Positions 1-7,938 of a stretch of 64,000 bases of DNA are shown here, piece by piece; position 1 is the stretch's first letter; each line of letters begins with the position of its first letter. The stretch comes from QWHO01 sp039809865. GTDB lineage: Bacteria > Vulcanimicrobiota > Xenobia > Xenobiales > QWHO01. A program made the position numbers and the translations under genes. The DNA lies in assembly GCA_039809865.1 (NCBI GenBank), contig JBDHVW010000007.1:62001-126000 (forward strand), written 5' to 3'. A model generated the notes under the pieces. The model was not told where the DNA came from, searched no databases, and saw only the letters and a list, made by a program, of their open reading frames with translations.

Positions 1-1
1 G

Positions 2-913
2 CGCCTCGAGATCCAGCGCGACGTCAACCCCGGCCTGAGCTCGCCCGTCAAGCAAGAGATGGGTCCCCTCAGCATGGCCAGGCCCGAGAACCTGTCCGAC
101 TTCATCGAGTGGGGCATGAAGAACTACCCGGCCGAGAACTACTGGCTGGTCATCTCCGACCACGGTGACGCCTGGAAGGGCGCCTGCGAGGATGACGGCG
201 CGGAAGATTGGATGAGCCTGCCCGAGATCCAGCAGGCCCTGCAGTCCGCCCGCGAGGCGACCGGGCGCAAGCTGGACGTGCTGAGCTTCGACGCCTGCTA
301 TATGGGCAGCCTCGAGGTCGCCCACCAGTTGCGCCACGAGGCCAGCTACATGGTCGCCTCCGAGGAAATGGTCGGCTACTACGGACTGCCCTACGACCAA
401 TTGCTGCAGAACATGGACCATAGCCCGCGCGAGCTGGCGCAGCACATCGTGGAGATGGGCCAGGGCGACCCCAACGAGTTCGCCACCAGCTCCGCCATCG
501 ACCTGAGCAAGGTCGGCGCCCTCAGCGACGCCGTGAAGGACCTGGGCCAGGCGATCGTGGCCAGCCGGCAAGATCTGTCCAGGACCTCCGAGCAGACCCA
601 GTCGTTCTGGCAATACAAAGATGTTTTTCACCTGGCGCAACAGGTCGAGGCGGCGAGCGGAGAGGACGAGAACCTGCGCCGGGCCGCGCAGAGCGTGCAG
701 AAGGCGCTGGGAGAGGCCGTGATCGCCGAGCAGCATGCCAGCACCCATCCCGATGCCCACGGCCTTCAGATCGAGCTCGACCCGCAGGCCGCAAGGCGCA
801 CCGAAGGTTGGAGCTACGGCGAGACGGCCTTCGCCGCCGATACGGGCTGGGCGCTCGCCACCGAGCGTCTACGCCCAAATTCGTCGGCCGCTTCTGTCCT
901 CGCTGGGGCGTAG
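2..913 (+). CDS. Clostripain family (peptidase C11) cysteine peptidase, 5' truncated
   Basis: The reading frame is open from the first bases of the window, so the N-terminus lies outside; the first in-frame ATG at 59 is internal. The family's catalytic dyad is visible: the His in ISDHGDAW (codon 161-163) and the Cys in SFDACYMGS (codon 296-298), each after a hydrophobic strand as in PF03415. Such enzymes are usually secreted or surface cysteine endopeptidases that cleave after Arg or Lys; the specificity here cannot be read from the fragment. After the dyad the protein continues for about 200 helical residues to a normal stop. Adenylate kinase follows about 65 bases downstream. Family assignment is firm; localisation is unknown because any signal peptide is missing. 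Confidence 0.85.
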   Translation, partial: RLEIQRDVNPGLSSPVKQEMGPLSMARPENLSDFIEWGMKNYPAENYWLVISDHGDAWKGACEDDGAEDWMSLPEIQQALQSAREATGRKLDVLSFDACYMGSLEVAHQLRHEASYMVASEEMVGYYGLPYDQLLQNMDHSPRELAQHIVEMGQGDPNEFATSSAIDLSKVGALSDAVKDLGQAIVASRQDLSRTSEQTQSFWQYKDVFHLAQQVEAASGEDENLRRAAQSVQKALGEAVIAEQHASTHPDAHGLQIELDPQAARRTEGWSYGETAFAADTGWALATERLRPNSSAASVLAGA

Positions 914-977
914 TTCACATGGTGGCAACCTCCCGTTCACTCCTGGCAAAATGGAGTACATCTATACTGGGATCGTT

Positions 978-1784
978 ATGATGACGATCCAGATGGCGAG
1001 TCCGGTGACCGCCTGCAAATCGAGCCCCTGGGGCGCCGTGTGCCCCCACAACGAAGAGGGCAACCCCTGTATCAACGAGGACCAGTTCCTGGCCGCCTCG
1101 CGCAGCACCGACTCGGGCACCGGCCCGCTCGTGCAACCTCTCTTTCCCCAACAAGGCCTGGTGGAGGCCGCCACGATCGGCGCCGTGGCGCCCGGACCGG
1201 TGGCCGTCCCGGTTCAGATCCTGATCATGGGCCCTCCCGGCAGCGGGAAGGGCACCCAGGGCGCCCTGCTGGCCGAGCGCTACAACATCCCCCACATCTC
1301 CACGGGTGATCTCCTGCGCGACGAGGTCGCCAGCGGCAGCGAGCGCGGGCAGAAGATCGATGCCGTCATCAAGAACGGCGACATGATCGGCTCGGACGTG
1401 ATGTACGAGATGGCCCTCGAGCGCCTGAGCAAAGACGACTGCAAGAACGGCTTCATTCTCGACGGCTTCCCGCGCGTTTTCGAGCAGGTGCCGATGTTCC
1501 GCCACATGCGCCGCGAGCTCGGGTTCGACGACTTCATCGTGGTGGGCCTGGAGATCCCCGATTCGGAGACCCAGCGGCGCCTGGCCCTGCGAGGTCGCGC
1601 CGACGATACCCCCGAGATCATCGCCCACCGCCTGGACGTGTACCACAAGGAGACCGAGCCCGTCCTCAACTACTTCCGGGCCGAGGGCGAGTATTTCGGC
1701 GTCGACGGTGTGGGGACCGAGGAAGAAGTCAACCAGCGGCTCCAGCAGATCATCGACACCCCCCGCGAGCTCCGACCGCACTAA
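978..1784 (+). CDS. adk: Adenylate kinase with N-terminal extension
   Basis: Catalyses ATP + AMP = 2 ADP in the cytoplasm. The P-loop GPPGSGKGTQ, the AMP-site segment STGDLLRDEV, the NMP-domain LDGFPR and the R-rich LID region are all present. The LID is short (RRLALRGRADDTPE) and has no zinc-binding cysteines, so this is the short-LID form. Family members normally begin a few residues before the P-loop, but here the open frame continues upstream through well-biased codons. ATG at 978 adds about 77 residues containing three cysteines, and ATG at 951 would add nine more. GTG codons at 1185 and 1200 would give a standard-length enzyme of about 195 residues. I chose 978 for codon bias and a weak upstream GGGA. 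Enzyme identity is near certain; the start is not. Confidence 0.9.
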   Translation: MMTIQMASPVTACKSSPWGAVCPHNEEGNPCINEDQFLAASRSTDSGTGPLVQPLFPQQGLVEAATIGAVAPGPVAVPVQILIMGPPGSGKGTQGALLAERYNIPHISTGDLLRDEVASGSERGQKIDAVIKNGDMIGSDVMYEMALERLSKDDCKNGFILDGFPRVFEQVPMFRHMRRELGFDDFIVVGLEIPDSETQRRLALRGRADDTPEIIAHRLDVYHKETEPVLNYFRAEGEYFGVDGVGTEEEVNQRLQQIIDTPRELRPH

Positions 1785-1820
1785 ACTTTCTCCCGTCTCC
1801 CATCTCCCATCTCCCATCTG
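1785..1820. repeat. Heptanucleotide tandem repeat (TCCCATC)
   Basis: Four consecutive 7-bp units (TCCCGTC then three TCCCATC) occupy 1791-1818, starting seven bases after the adk stop codon. The same unit is found in the opposite orientation after aat (4144-4178), and a TCCCTAC variant lies after the kinase gene at 35 kb. The tract is pyrimidine-rich on the plus strand. It resembles in form the short tandemly repeated heptamers of cyanobacteria, but no relationship is claimed. Confidence 0.8.
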
Positions 1821-1866
1821 GATGGAACCAGGGACAACCCCATTGGGTGGCCAATAGGGGCAACCC

Positions 1867-3567
1867 ATGAGCGAAGCGCCCAGGCCCGAGACGCCCTCCG
1901 CAGTTTTTGACCGGCTGCTGGTGGTCTTGCGCGCCGTGATGGCGGGCCAGGCACCTCCGGCGCACCTCGAGCAGATCGTCACCGAGTTGCAGGCGCGCTT
2001 CGTCCAGGCGCGCGACGCCACCCGAGCCAACATTCACGGCCAGGGGCCGGAGCACGTCCAGAAGTACGTAGAATCGATCGGGCGCATCGAGGAAGCCTTC
2101 CAGGACGTGGATGGGGCGCTGAAGTCGTGCCTGGAGTACGTCCGCTCGGGCGTGCTGGAGGTGGGCGAGCGCTCCGAGCGCTGGGTCATCCACGCGGCCT
2201 GGGCCCAGGCCACCGCGATGGATGCTTACCAGCAGGCCGAGCTGGCCATCGGTCCCACGCAGATGCCGCTCATCAACCTGATGATCCGCATGAAGGATGG
2301 CTTCGTGGCCGGCCAGTACAGTCGAGCCCAGTTCGAGGACTCGATCCGCGGCGCCCGGCTGATGGCCGAGGAGGCCCAGAAGGAGATCCGGGCCAAGACC
2401 CCCCGCATTCCCGCCGAAGACGGCATGATCGACGCTTACGAGCGCTTGCGCCGCGTGCTCCAAGAGTTGGGGGACGCCATCCCGGCCGGGTCCGAAGCTC
2501 TCGACGCGGCCATCCAGGGCGTCATCGATGCCGGCGAATCCGTGCGCGCGGCGATGGAGGAGCTGAGCACCAAGATTCTCACGCAGGGACCCACCCGGAT
2601 CGAGCACGCCAACCTGGTGCTCAACATCCTGGCGGCCCACCAGGCCGGCCAGGTTCCCGACGAGGTGCTGGCCCGGGCCGTTGAGGTCTTCCGCAGCGGA
2701 ATGGAGGCCGAGTCGGCCCAGATCGACCAGATGCTGAGCCTTCCCACCCAGTCCACCGCCCTGGCCGAGCAGGCTCAGAAAACCCGGGCCGCCTACGAGC
2801 AACACTGGCCCGCGCTGGAGCTGATCGAGGCGTATACCGGCGGAGACGCCTCCAAGTACGACGCGGCCGTCAAAGCCCTGATCGCCGCCGCCGAGGCGCT
2901 GGCCGACTGCCGCGAGGCTTACCAGCAGATCGGCGAGGTCGAGGGCAAGGTGCTGTGCGTCAAATGTGGCGCCGGCAACGCACCCGACGCGCGGGCCTGC
3001 TCCAAGTGCGGCGCGCGCATCATGCAAACCAGCAACTCGAGCTCCACGATGTCGTTCGAGGAGGTCGGCGGCGAAGCTCGGGGGGCCAGCGAGCTGGTGA
3101 TGACCGAGAACCTCTACCGCCTGTTCGAGGCCGTCAACGCCGTGGCCGAGAGCAAGATCGAGCCTGACGAGTTCGGCGACGTGCTGAACTGGATGGCCGA
3201 GCTGGTGCAGGAGCACCTGCTGGGGCTGCCGCCCGCGCCCGCTTTCAGCCGCGACGGGATGACCACCGAGCAGATGGAAGCCGTGACGGCGCTCGAGGAC
3301 GAGCTCTCGCGCCATCGCGAGGACCTGGTGGAGGGCGCCGAAGAGTTCATGACGGCGCTGAATCGCCTGAGCTGCTACCTGGACGACCACGAGAAGAGCC
3401 ATCTCATCTCAGGCGTGCAGCTGGTGCGCGACAGCGCTATCCGCATCCAGAAGGCCCAGGGGGCCATCGACGGCGTGGCTGCGAGCTTCGAGGCGATGAA
3501 GAGCGGCGGCGCGGTTTCCGAGGAGGAGGAAGAGGGAGACGAGCACGAGGGCTCCGCGGTCGGCTGA
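1867..3567 (+). CDS. Helical protein with C-terminal zinc ribbon, function unknown
   Basis: A 566-residue protein, almost wholly alpha-helical by composition (rich in Ala, Glu, Gln, Leu), with no signal peptide or membrane segment. One zinc ribbon of the form CxxCG-x9-CxxCG (CVKCGAGN ... CSKCGARI) lies near residues 365-385, followed by a Ser-rich linker and about 150 further helical residues with an acidic tail. The start is an ATG preceded by AGGGG. The aat gene follows immediately, overlapping or nearly touching the stop codon, so the two are probably co-transcribed. The gene at 23894-25351 has the same layout (long helical N-part, CVACG...CHCG ribbon, helical C-part) and is probably a distant paralogue; that one abuts an FHA protein. 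No function is assigned. Confidence 0.85.
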   Translation: MSEAPRPETPSAVFDRLLVVLRAVMAGQAPPAHLEQIVTELQARFVQARDATRANIHGQGPEHVQKYVESIGRIEEAFQDVDGALKSCLEYVRSGVLEVGERSERWVIHAAWAQATAMDAYQQAELAIGPTQMPLINLMIRMKDGFVAGQYSRAQFEDSIRGARLMAEEAQKEIRAKTPRIPAEDGMIDAYERLRRVLQELGDAIPAGSEALDAAIQGVIDAGESVRAAMEELSTKILTQGPTRIEHANLVLNILAAHQAGQVPDEVLARAVEVFRSGMEAESAQIDQMLSLPTQSTALAEQAQKTRAAYEQHWPALELIEAYTGGDASKYDAAVKALIAAAEALADCREAYQQIGEVEGKVLCVKCGAGNAPDARACSKCGARIMQTSNSSSTMSFEEVGGEARGASELVMTENLYRLFEAVNAVAESKIEPDEFGDVLNWMAELVQEHLLGLPPAPAFSRDGMTTEQMEAVTALEDELSRHREDLVEGAEEFMTALNRLSCYLDDHEKSHLISGVQLVRDSAIRIQKAQGAIDGVAASFEAMKSGGAVSEEEEEGDEHEGSAVG

Positions 3568-3622
3568 TCCCGCCCCGCTGGCCCGGCGTATCCTGGAGGG
3601 CTACGAGCAGGGCTTCTTCCCC

Positions 3623-4144
3623 ATGGCCTCCGAGCGCACCGGGGGCGGCATTCGCTTCTACACCTCCAACCCGCGCGGCGTCTTGCCTCTGGACGGCCTG
3701 CACATCCCCCGGCGCCTGGCCCGCCGGCTGCGTGGCAACCCGTTCGAGCTGCGCCTGAACACTGCGTTCCGCGAGGTGGTGGAGGGCTGCTCGGAGCGCG
3801 CCTCCACCTGGATCTCGGGCGAGCTCATCGACATCTACACGTTCCTGCACGAGCGCGGCTTTGCCCACAGCGTGGAAGCCTGGGATGCCTCGGGCCTGGT
3901 CGGAGGGCTGTACGGCGTGAGCCTGGGCGGAGCGTTCTTCGGCGAATCCATGTTCGCCCGCGCCGACGACGCCAGCAAGGCCTGCCTCGTGCACCTGGTG
4001 GCTCACCTGAACGAGCGCCGCTTCCGGCTGCTCGACTGCCAGCAGGTTACCGCCCATACCCAGCGCTTCGGCGCCATCTGGATCCACGAGAGCGACTACC
4101 TCGAGCGCCTGCAGCGCGCCCTCAAAGTGAAGCGGTGCTTTTAG
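3623..4144 (+). CDS. aat: Leucyl/phenylalanyl-tRNA--protein transferase
   Basis: Transfers Leu or Phe from charged tRNA to the N-terminal Arg or Lys of proteins, marking them for ClpAP in the N-degron pathway. Diagnostic segments: FPMASE, YTSNPRGVLPLDG, STWISGELIDIY, AHSVEAWD, GGLYGVSLGGAFFGESMF and a C-terminal LLDCQQVTAHTQRFGA. The coordinates begin at the first ATG, but that codon lies inside the conserved motif: the same frame upstream reads LARRILEGYEQGFFPM, matching the family N-terminus. The frame is open back to a stop near 3494 with no ATG, GTG or TTG. Translation probably starts at a rare codon such as CTG 3578, close to the upstream stop at 3565-3567. Identity is firm; the 5' end is uncertain. 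Confidence 0.88.
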   Translation: MASERTGGGIRFYTSNPRGVLPLDGLHIPRRLARRLRGNPFELRLNTAFREVVEGCSERASTWISGELIDIYTFLHERGFAHSVEAWDASGLVGGLYGVSLGGAFFGESMFARADDASKACLVHLVAHLNERRFRLLDCQQVTAHTQRFGAIWIHESDYLERLQRALKVKRCF

Positions 4145-4178
4145 ATGGGAGATGGGAGATGGGAGTAGGGAGTAGGGA
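4144..4178. repeat. Heptanucleotide tandem repeat (GATGGGA/GTAGGGA)
   Basis: Three GATGGGA units followed by two GTAGGGA units, perfectly in register; the first base is the last base of the aat stop codon. On the minus strand the units read TCCCTAC and TCCCATC, the same two heptamers seen at 35171-35219 and 1791-1818. Confidence 0.85.
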
Positions 4179-4188
4179 GCGCCCAAAT

Positions 4189-4214
4189 AGAGAAGCCCCT
4201 AACGGGGCTTCTCT
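4189..4214 (-). terminator. Hairpin terminator between convergent genes
   Basis: AGAGAAGCCCC and GGGGCTTCTCT form an 11-bp perfect stem around a 4-base loop (TAAC). It lies between the end of aat (plus) and the end of the curlin-like gene (minus). On the minus strand the hairpin is followed by ATTTGGGC, a short U-run, so it best suits the minus-strand gene; it may act in both directions. Confidence 0.75.
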
Positions 4215-4239
4215 CAACTCTCGCCGGCCAACGGCGCTC

Positions 4240-5976
4240 CTAGCGCGGGGGGCAGTTCTGGCCGCCGGTGTCGACGTTCCAGCGCCACACGGGCTGGCCG
4301 TCGGCACCGTTGACGGTCATGTTGTCGAGGCGGGAGACCTCGATGCGGCTGCCGCCCTGGCCCTGCTGGTAGAGGACTTTGCCGTCAGAGCCGACGATGG
4401 TGAAGTTCTGGCCGCCGCCGTTGATGGTGGCGCTGTCGGAGCCCCAACCGCCGCCGCCATCGATGGTCACGCGGTCACGGCCGCCCGTAACGTTGTAGGT
4501 GAAGTTGTCCGAGCGCCAGCCGCCTTCCATCTTGACGGTGTCGTCGCGATTGCCACCCTGGGCCTGCTGGTTGTTGTGAGCGAACCAGCCGCCGTCCTGG
4601 TTAATGGTGTTGCGGCGATTCTGGTCGCCCACCGCGGTCTGGTTGTTCTCACCCGTCCAGGAGCCCCTCTGGTCGATATTGGTCGCGCCGCGGGCCACCT
4701 GAGTGTTGGTGCCTCCGCCGTGCACATCTTGACGGACATCGGTGCCGCCGTGCACGACCTGGGTGTTATCCCCGTTGCCGCCGTCCTGGCGCACCGTGGT
4801 GCCGCGGCCCGCATTCACGACCTGAGTGTCGTTGCCGCTGCCGGCATCCTGGTTGACCGTCGAGTTGCGGCCCACCGTGGCATGCTGACTGTTGTCGCCC
4901 TGACCGGCATCCTGGTTGACCGTGCTGCCGCGACCAGCGTGCACGTGCTGGCGGTCGTCGCCCCAGGTGGCTTCCTGGTTGACGGTGCTGTGACGGCCGA
5001 CGTTGGCGGCCTGGTTGTTGTTGCCGCCGCCGCCGTCCTGGTTGACGCGGGCGCCGCGGCCGGCGTGGGCTCGCTGGTCGTCATCGCCCATCGCGGCATC
5101 CTGATTGATCGTGCCGTGACGGCCCACCCGGGCGTCCTGCGAGTTGTCGCCCCAGCCGCCATCCTGGTTGATGGTGCTGCGGTGGCCGGCGGTGGCGCGC
5201 TGGCGGTCGTCGCCCAGGCGCCCGGTCTGGTCGATGGTGTCGCCACCCTCCCCGCGACCGTGCGCGATCTGCAAATCGTTGTCCCAGGTGCCGTCCTGGT
5301 TGATGCGGTCACGCCACCAGCTGCCATTGTCGCGCTGCGTGTTCTCGACCGGGCCCTGAGCTCCAGGAGTGCCGTTTTCGATGGGGCGGGGGCCGTGATG
5401 GTGGCCATGGTGGCCGTGGTGGCACTGATGCGGGTTGGGCATGGGGTTGGGCTGCGGCGGGTAGGAGGGCTGGTTGCCCATGTAATCGCTCCACGGCTGG
5501 GCGTGCTGGTGGTGGCAGCAGCACGGCGGCTGCTGCTGGAAGAACTGCTGGGGCATCCCGTTGCCGCCGAAAGCGCCCGGGTAGAGCGGGAAGCCGGTCG
5601 GGAAGCCCATCTGCATTCCCATGTTCCCGTTCATCTGCCCGAAGCCGCCCATCATCTGCTGCATCATCGCCTGCTGCTGGGCCATCTGGTCCTGCATCTG
5701 GTTCTGCATGCCGATCTGGCCGCCGATGGAGCCGCCCAGGCCGAGACCGATCATCGCTCCGATGGGGCCGCCGAGCGCGAAACCGGCCAGGCCGCCCAGG
5801 AGCATTCCGGACAGGCTGCCCGTCATCGGATTGCCGAAGGCGGATTTGACTCCCTGTCCGATCTCCTTCGAGAAGAACCCGGCGCCGGCGCCGACCGCCG
5901 CTCCCACCGGTCCGCCCACGAAGAACCCGACCACTCCACCTAAGGCCGCTTTTCCCAGTCGCTCCAGAAAACTCAC
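4240..5976 (-). CDS. Glycine-zipper membrane protein with curlin-like 21-residue tandem repeats
   Basis: Three parts. The first ~100 residues are glycine-zipper hydrophobic segments (GGVVGFFVGGPVGAAVG, then GGLAGFALGGPIGAMIG), as in membrane-inserting or pore-forming proteins. A Gln/Met/Pro/His-rich linker with CCCHH and an HHGHHGHHHG run may bind metal. From about 5304 down to 4537 come twelve or so repeats of roughly 21 residues, for example INQDGGWGDNSQDARVGRHG, followed by degenerate copies. Their I/V-x-Q-x-G-x(3)-D/N-N-x-Q-x-A spacing resembles curlin repeats of CsgA (Gln and Asn at fixed places), which form a beta-solenoid amyloid. There is no Sec signal. GTG 5976 is chosen because GGAGG precedes it by eight bases; an upstream GTG at 5991 lacks this. 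Function is inferred only by analogy. Confidence 0.8.
   Translation of the reverse strand: MSFLERLGKAALGGVVGFFVGGPVGAAVGAGAGFFSKEIGQGVKSAFGNPMTGSLSGMLLGGLAGFALGGPIGAMIGLGLGGSIGGQIGMQNQMQDQMAQQQAMMQQMMGGFGQMNGNMGMQMGFPTGFPLYPGAFGGNGMPQQFFQQQPPCCCHHQHAQPWSDYMGNQPSYPPQPNPMPNPHQCHHGHHGHHHGPRPIENGTPGAQGPVENTQRDNGSWWRDRINQDGTWDNDLQIAHGRGEGGDTIDQTGRLGDDRQRATAGHRSTINQDGGWGDNSQDARVGRHGTINQDAAMGDDDQRAHAGRGARVNQDGGGGNNNQAANVGRHSTVNQEATWGDDRQHVHAGRGSTVNQDAGQGDNSQHATVGRNSTVNQDAGSGNDTQVVNAGRGTTVRQDGGNGDNTQVVHGGTDVRQDVHGGGTNTQVARGATNIDQRGSWTGENNQTAVGDQNRRNTINQDGGWFAHNNQQAQGGNRDDTVKMEGGWRSDNFTYNVTGGRDRVTIDGGGGWGSDSATINGGGQNFTIVGSDGKVLYQQGQGGSRIEVSRLDNMTVNGADGQPVWRWNVDTGGQNCPPR
4537..5304 (-). repeat. 63-bp tandem repeats encoding curlin-like units
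   Basis: About twelve in-frame units of close to 63 bp, each beginning with codons for I/V-N-Q-D and containing a central D/N-N-x-Q and a G-R near the end. The central seven or eight units are the most regular (21 residues each); the last ones vary between 19 and 24 residues. Sequence between copies has diverged, so this is an old repeat rather than a recent expansion. Confidence 0.8.
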
Positions 5977-6001
5977 GTCAGGACCCTCCACTCAGTGCTT
6001 G

Positions 6002-6087
6002 GTTCGTTTCTCACGAACATGAGGAAACTCGTCTAGGGCAAGGGGTTGTATTTTACAAAACCTCGTTTCTTGCTGACAAGTCAGCAA
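6002..6087 (-). promoter_or_regulatory. Promoter and 18-bp palindrome upstream of the curlin-like gene
   Basis: Read on the minus strand: TTGTCA (plus 6074-6079), an 18-base spacer, then TAAAAT (plus 6050-6055), a good sigma-70-type promoter for the gene starting at 5976. The -35 box lies inside a perfect palindrome TTGCTGACTTGTCAGCAA (6070-6087), a likely operator, which also covers the tsaD stop codon. The predicted leader contains a stem GTTCGT-GAGAA-ACGAAC (6002-6018). Confidence 0.6.
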
Positions 6088-7112
6088 CCTGGTTCACGAA
6101 AATTTAACGAGAGGGAGGCCCGGGCCTCCAGCTCGAGGGAGGAGCGCCAGCCCAGACGCGCGACCTCCCAGCCCGCGCGGGCGATCATGGCCGCATTGTC
6201 GGTGCACAGAGCCGGGGCGGGGATGACCAGCTTGAGCGAGCCCGCTTGGGCGGCCAGCGCCGCGCGCAGGCCGGAGTTACAGGCCACCCCTCCCGCCACC
6301 GCGATGGTTCCCACCCCCGTTTCGCGGGCGGCCCGCAGGAGCTTGGTGGTCAGCACGTCGACCACGGCCGCCTGGAAACTGGCGCAAAAATCCTCCCGCG
6401 AGACATCGGGGCGGTCGCGGCGCTCGTTCATGACTGCGGTCTTCAGTCCGCTGAAGGAGAACTCGTAGCCCTTGTCCAGCATCGGGCGTGGAAACGGCAC
6501 CGCGGCGGGATCGCCCCCGCGGCTCAGCTGATCCACCAGAGGTCCTCCCGGATAGCCCAGACCCAGCAGCTTGGCCACCTTGTCGAAAGCCTCGCCGGCG
6601 GCGTCGTCGCGCGTGCCGCCCAGCACCTCGAGGTGGCCGAAGTCGCGCACGTGCACCAGCATGGTGTGGCCACCCGAGACGAGCAGGCAGACCAGGGGAG
6701 GCTCGGCGGTCGGATCTTGCAGGAAGACCGAGGCCAGATGCCCCTCCAGGTGATTGACCCCGATCAGGGGCCTGTCCAGCACGAGCGCCAGGGTCTTGGC
6801 GAAGGCCACCCCCAGCAGCACGGCACCAATGAGGCCGGGACCGCAGGTCACCGCCACGGCGTCCAGCTCATGAGCGGCCACGCCGGCGCTGGCCAGGCAC
6901 TCGGCAAACAGGGGATTGAGCACCTCCAGGTGCTTGCGGCAGGCCAGCTCCGGCACGACGCCGCCAAACTTCTTGTGCAGCTCCGCTTGCGAGGACACCA
7001 GCGAGGCGCGCACCACGCGCCCTTCCTCGAGGATGGCCATGGAAGTCTCGTCACAGGAGCTCTCGACGCCCAGGAGGAGGCGCGGCGCGTAACCCGCTCC
7101 GCGCAGGTTCAC
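6081..7112 (-). CDS. tsaD: tRNA N6-adenosine threonylcarbamoyltransferase TsaD
   Basis: Transfers the threonylcarbamoyl group from threonylcarbamoyl-AMP to A37 of ANN-decoding tRNAs, working with TsaB and TsaE, both encoded just upstream. It is a 343-residue ASKHA protein: LLGVESSCDETS at the N-terminus, metal-binding NHLEGH (His 121 and His 125), GGHTMLV, GEAFDKVAKLLGLGYPGGP and the C-terminal TDNAAMIA. GTG at 7112 is chosen because it overlaps the rimI stop as GTGA and places the family's first strand at the right distance; the longer frame upstream is only rimI in another frame. It is the last gene of a tightly overlapping operon, and its stop codon lies within the palindrome of the next promoter. 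Confidence 0.96.
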   Translation of the reverse strand: MNLRGAGYAPRLLLGVESSCDETSMAILEEGRVVRASLVSSQAELHKKFGGVVPELACRKHLEVLNPLFAECLASAGVAAHELDAVAVTCGPGLIGAVLLGVAFAKTLALVLDRPLIGVNHLEGHLASVFLQDPTAEPPLVCLLVSGGHTMLVHVRDFGHLEVLGGTRDDAAGEAFDKVAKLLGLGYPGGPLVDQLSRGGDPAAVPFPRPMLDKGYEFSFSGLKTAVMNERRDRPDVSREDFCASFQAAVVDVLTTKLLRAARETGVGTIAVAGGVACNSGLRAALAAQAGSLKLVIPAPALCTDNAAMIARAGWEVARLGWRSSLELEARASLSLNFREPGC

Positions 7113-7612
7113 GCGCCCAGGACGGACTCGAGACGCCGGGCGAAGCTCTTGGACTGCAGGTTGCCGGCCCACATGATCACCGCGTCGTGACCGCTCTCGT
7201 AGTAGCCCTTGCGCAGGCCGATGCGGGCGAAACCGAAGCGGCGGTACATGTTCAGAGCCACCTCGTTGTCCACCCTCACCTCCAGCGTGGCCCACCGGGC
7301 TCCCAGCGCCTGGCAGCTCTTGAGCAGGTGATACAAGAGCTTCTTGCCCAGCCCGCCTCCCCGCATCTGCGGCTCGACCGCGATGGCGGTGATGTGGGCC
7401 TCGTCGAGCACCAGCCAGACGCCGGCGTAACCCAGCACCTCCTCGCCCCGGCGCGCCACGAGATAATGCGCCGAGCGATTGGTCTTGAGCTCGTTGAGAA
7501 AAGCCTCGTCGGGCCAGGTCGTGGCGAAGGAAGTGCCCTCGATGCGGCGGACGCTCTCGACGTCAGCCTCGCGCATCGGCTCGACGACAACCGGCACGGT
7601 CTGCATGTCCAT
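7109..7612 (-). CDS. rimI: Ribosomal protein S18-alanine N-acetyltransferase-like (GNAT)
   Basis: A 167-residue GNAT acetyltransferase. RimI acetylates the N-terminal Ala of ribosomal protein S18, although homologues can have other targets. The acetyl-CoA loop is seen in PQMRGGGLGKKLL (family pattern Q/RxxGxG/A), with the preceding strand ITAIAVE and the following VRVDNEVALNMYRRFGF typical of RimI. ATG at 7612 gives MDMQTVPVVVEP; no strong ribosome-binding site precedes it, so ATG 7606 is possible. It overlaps tsaD by four bases. The tsaB-rimI-tsaD order is common in bacteria and supports the name. A 35-base gap separates it from the monooxygenase gene. Confidence 0.9.
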   Translation of the reverse strand: MDMQTVPVVVEPMREADVESVRRIEGTSFATTWPDEAFLNELKTNRSAHYLVARRGEEVLGYAGVWLVLDEAHITAIAVEPQMRGGGLGKKLLYHLLKSCQALGARWATLEVRVDNEVALNMYRRFGFARIGLRKGYYESGHDAVIMWAGNLQSKSFARRLESVLGA

Positions 7613-7647
7613 CGGGGGGAACGTTCGAATCGAGCGAACAGGCTCCT

Positions 7648-7938
7648 TCAAACGTCCACGCGGGTCCAGCTGCTGAGCGCGACCGGCGCCGCCACGATCC
7701 CCTCGGCCTTGGCGAACAGGGCCTGAATGTGGGGCGTCTTGAGATGCGCCTCCAGAGCCTCGGGCGACTTCCAGGTTTCGATCATCAGAAAGTGCGTCGG
7801 CTTGTCGGTGGAGCGGTGCAGGAAGTACTCCACGCAACCTTCTTCCTGGCGCGTCGAAATGGCGGCTTCGGCCAGCGCGGCGATGAGCTGGTCCTCCTTG
7901 CCGGGCTGAGTTTCGATCGAGGCGGTCACGCGAATCAT
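7648..7938 (-). CDS. Antibiotic biosynthesis monooxygenase (ABM/YgiN-like) protein
   Basis: A 96-residue single-domain protein of the dimeric alpha-beta barrel ABM superfamily: MIRVTASIETQPGKE at the N-terminus, EEGCVEYFLHRS in the middle, then FLMIETWKSPEALEAHLKTPH, the family's most conserved stretch. Members include quinol monooxygenases (YgiN) and many small enzymes of unknown substrate. ATG at 7938 has GGGAGG seven bases upstream and overlaps the tsaB stop as ATGA. Its place inside the t6A operon is unusual; overlap with tsaB means translation is probably coupled, but nothing ties it chemically to tRNA modification. Confidence 0.88.
   Translation of the reverse strand: MIRVTASIETQPGKEDQLIAALAEAAISTRQEEGCVEYFLHRSTDKPTHFLMIETWKSPEALEAHLKTPHIQALFAKAEGIVAAPVALSSWTRVDV

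Noticed and set aside
4135..5943. Plus-strand open frame opposite the curlin-like gene
   Set aside because: Repeat DNA keeps the antisense frame open. The sense strand has a promoter, Shine-Dalgarno, terminator and a coherent repeat; the antisense product is a shadow.
6070..6087. Rho-independent terminator of the tsaD operon
   Set aside because: The perfect 8-bp stem overlaps the tsaD stop codon and is followed by AAGAAACGAGG, not a U-run. It is better read as an operator at the -35 of the next promoter.
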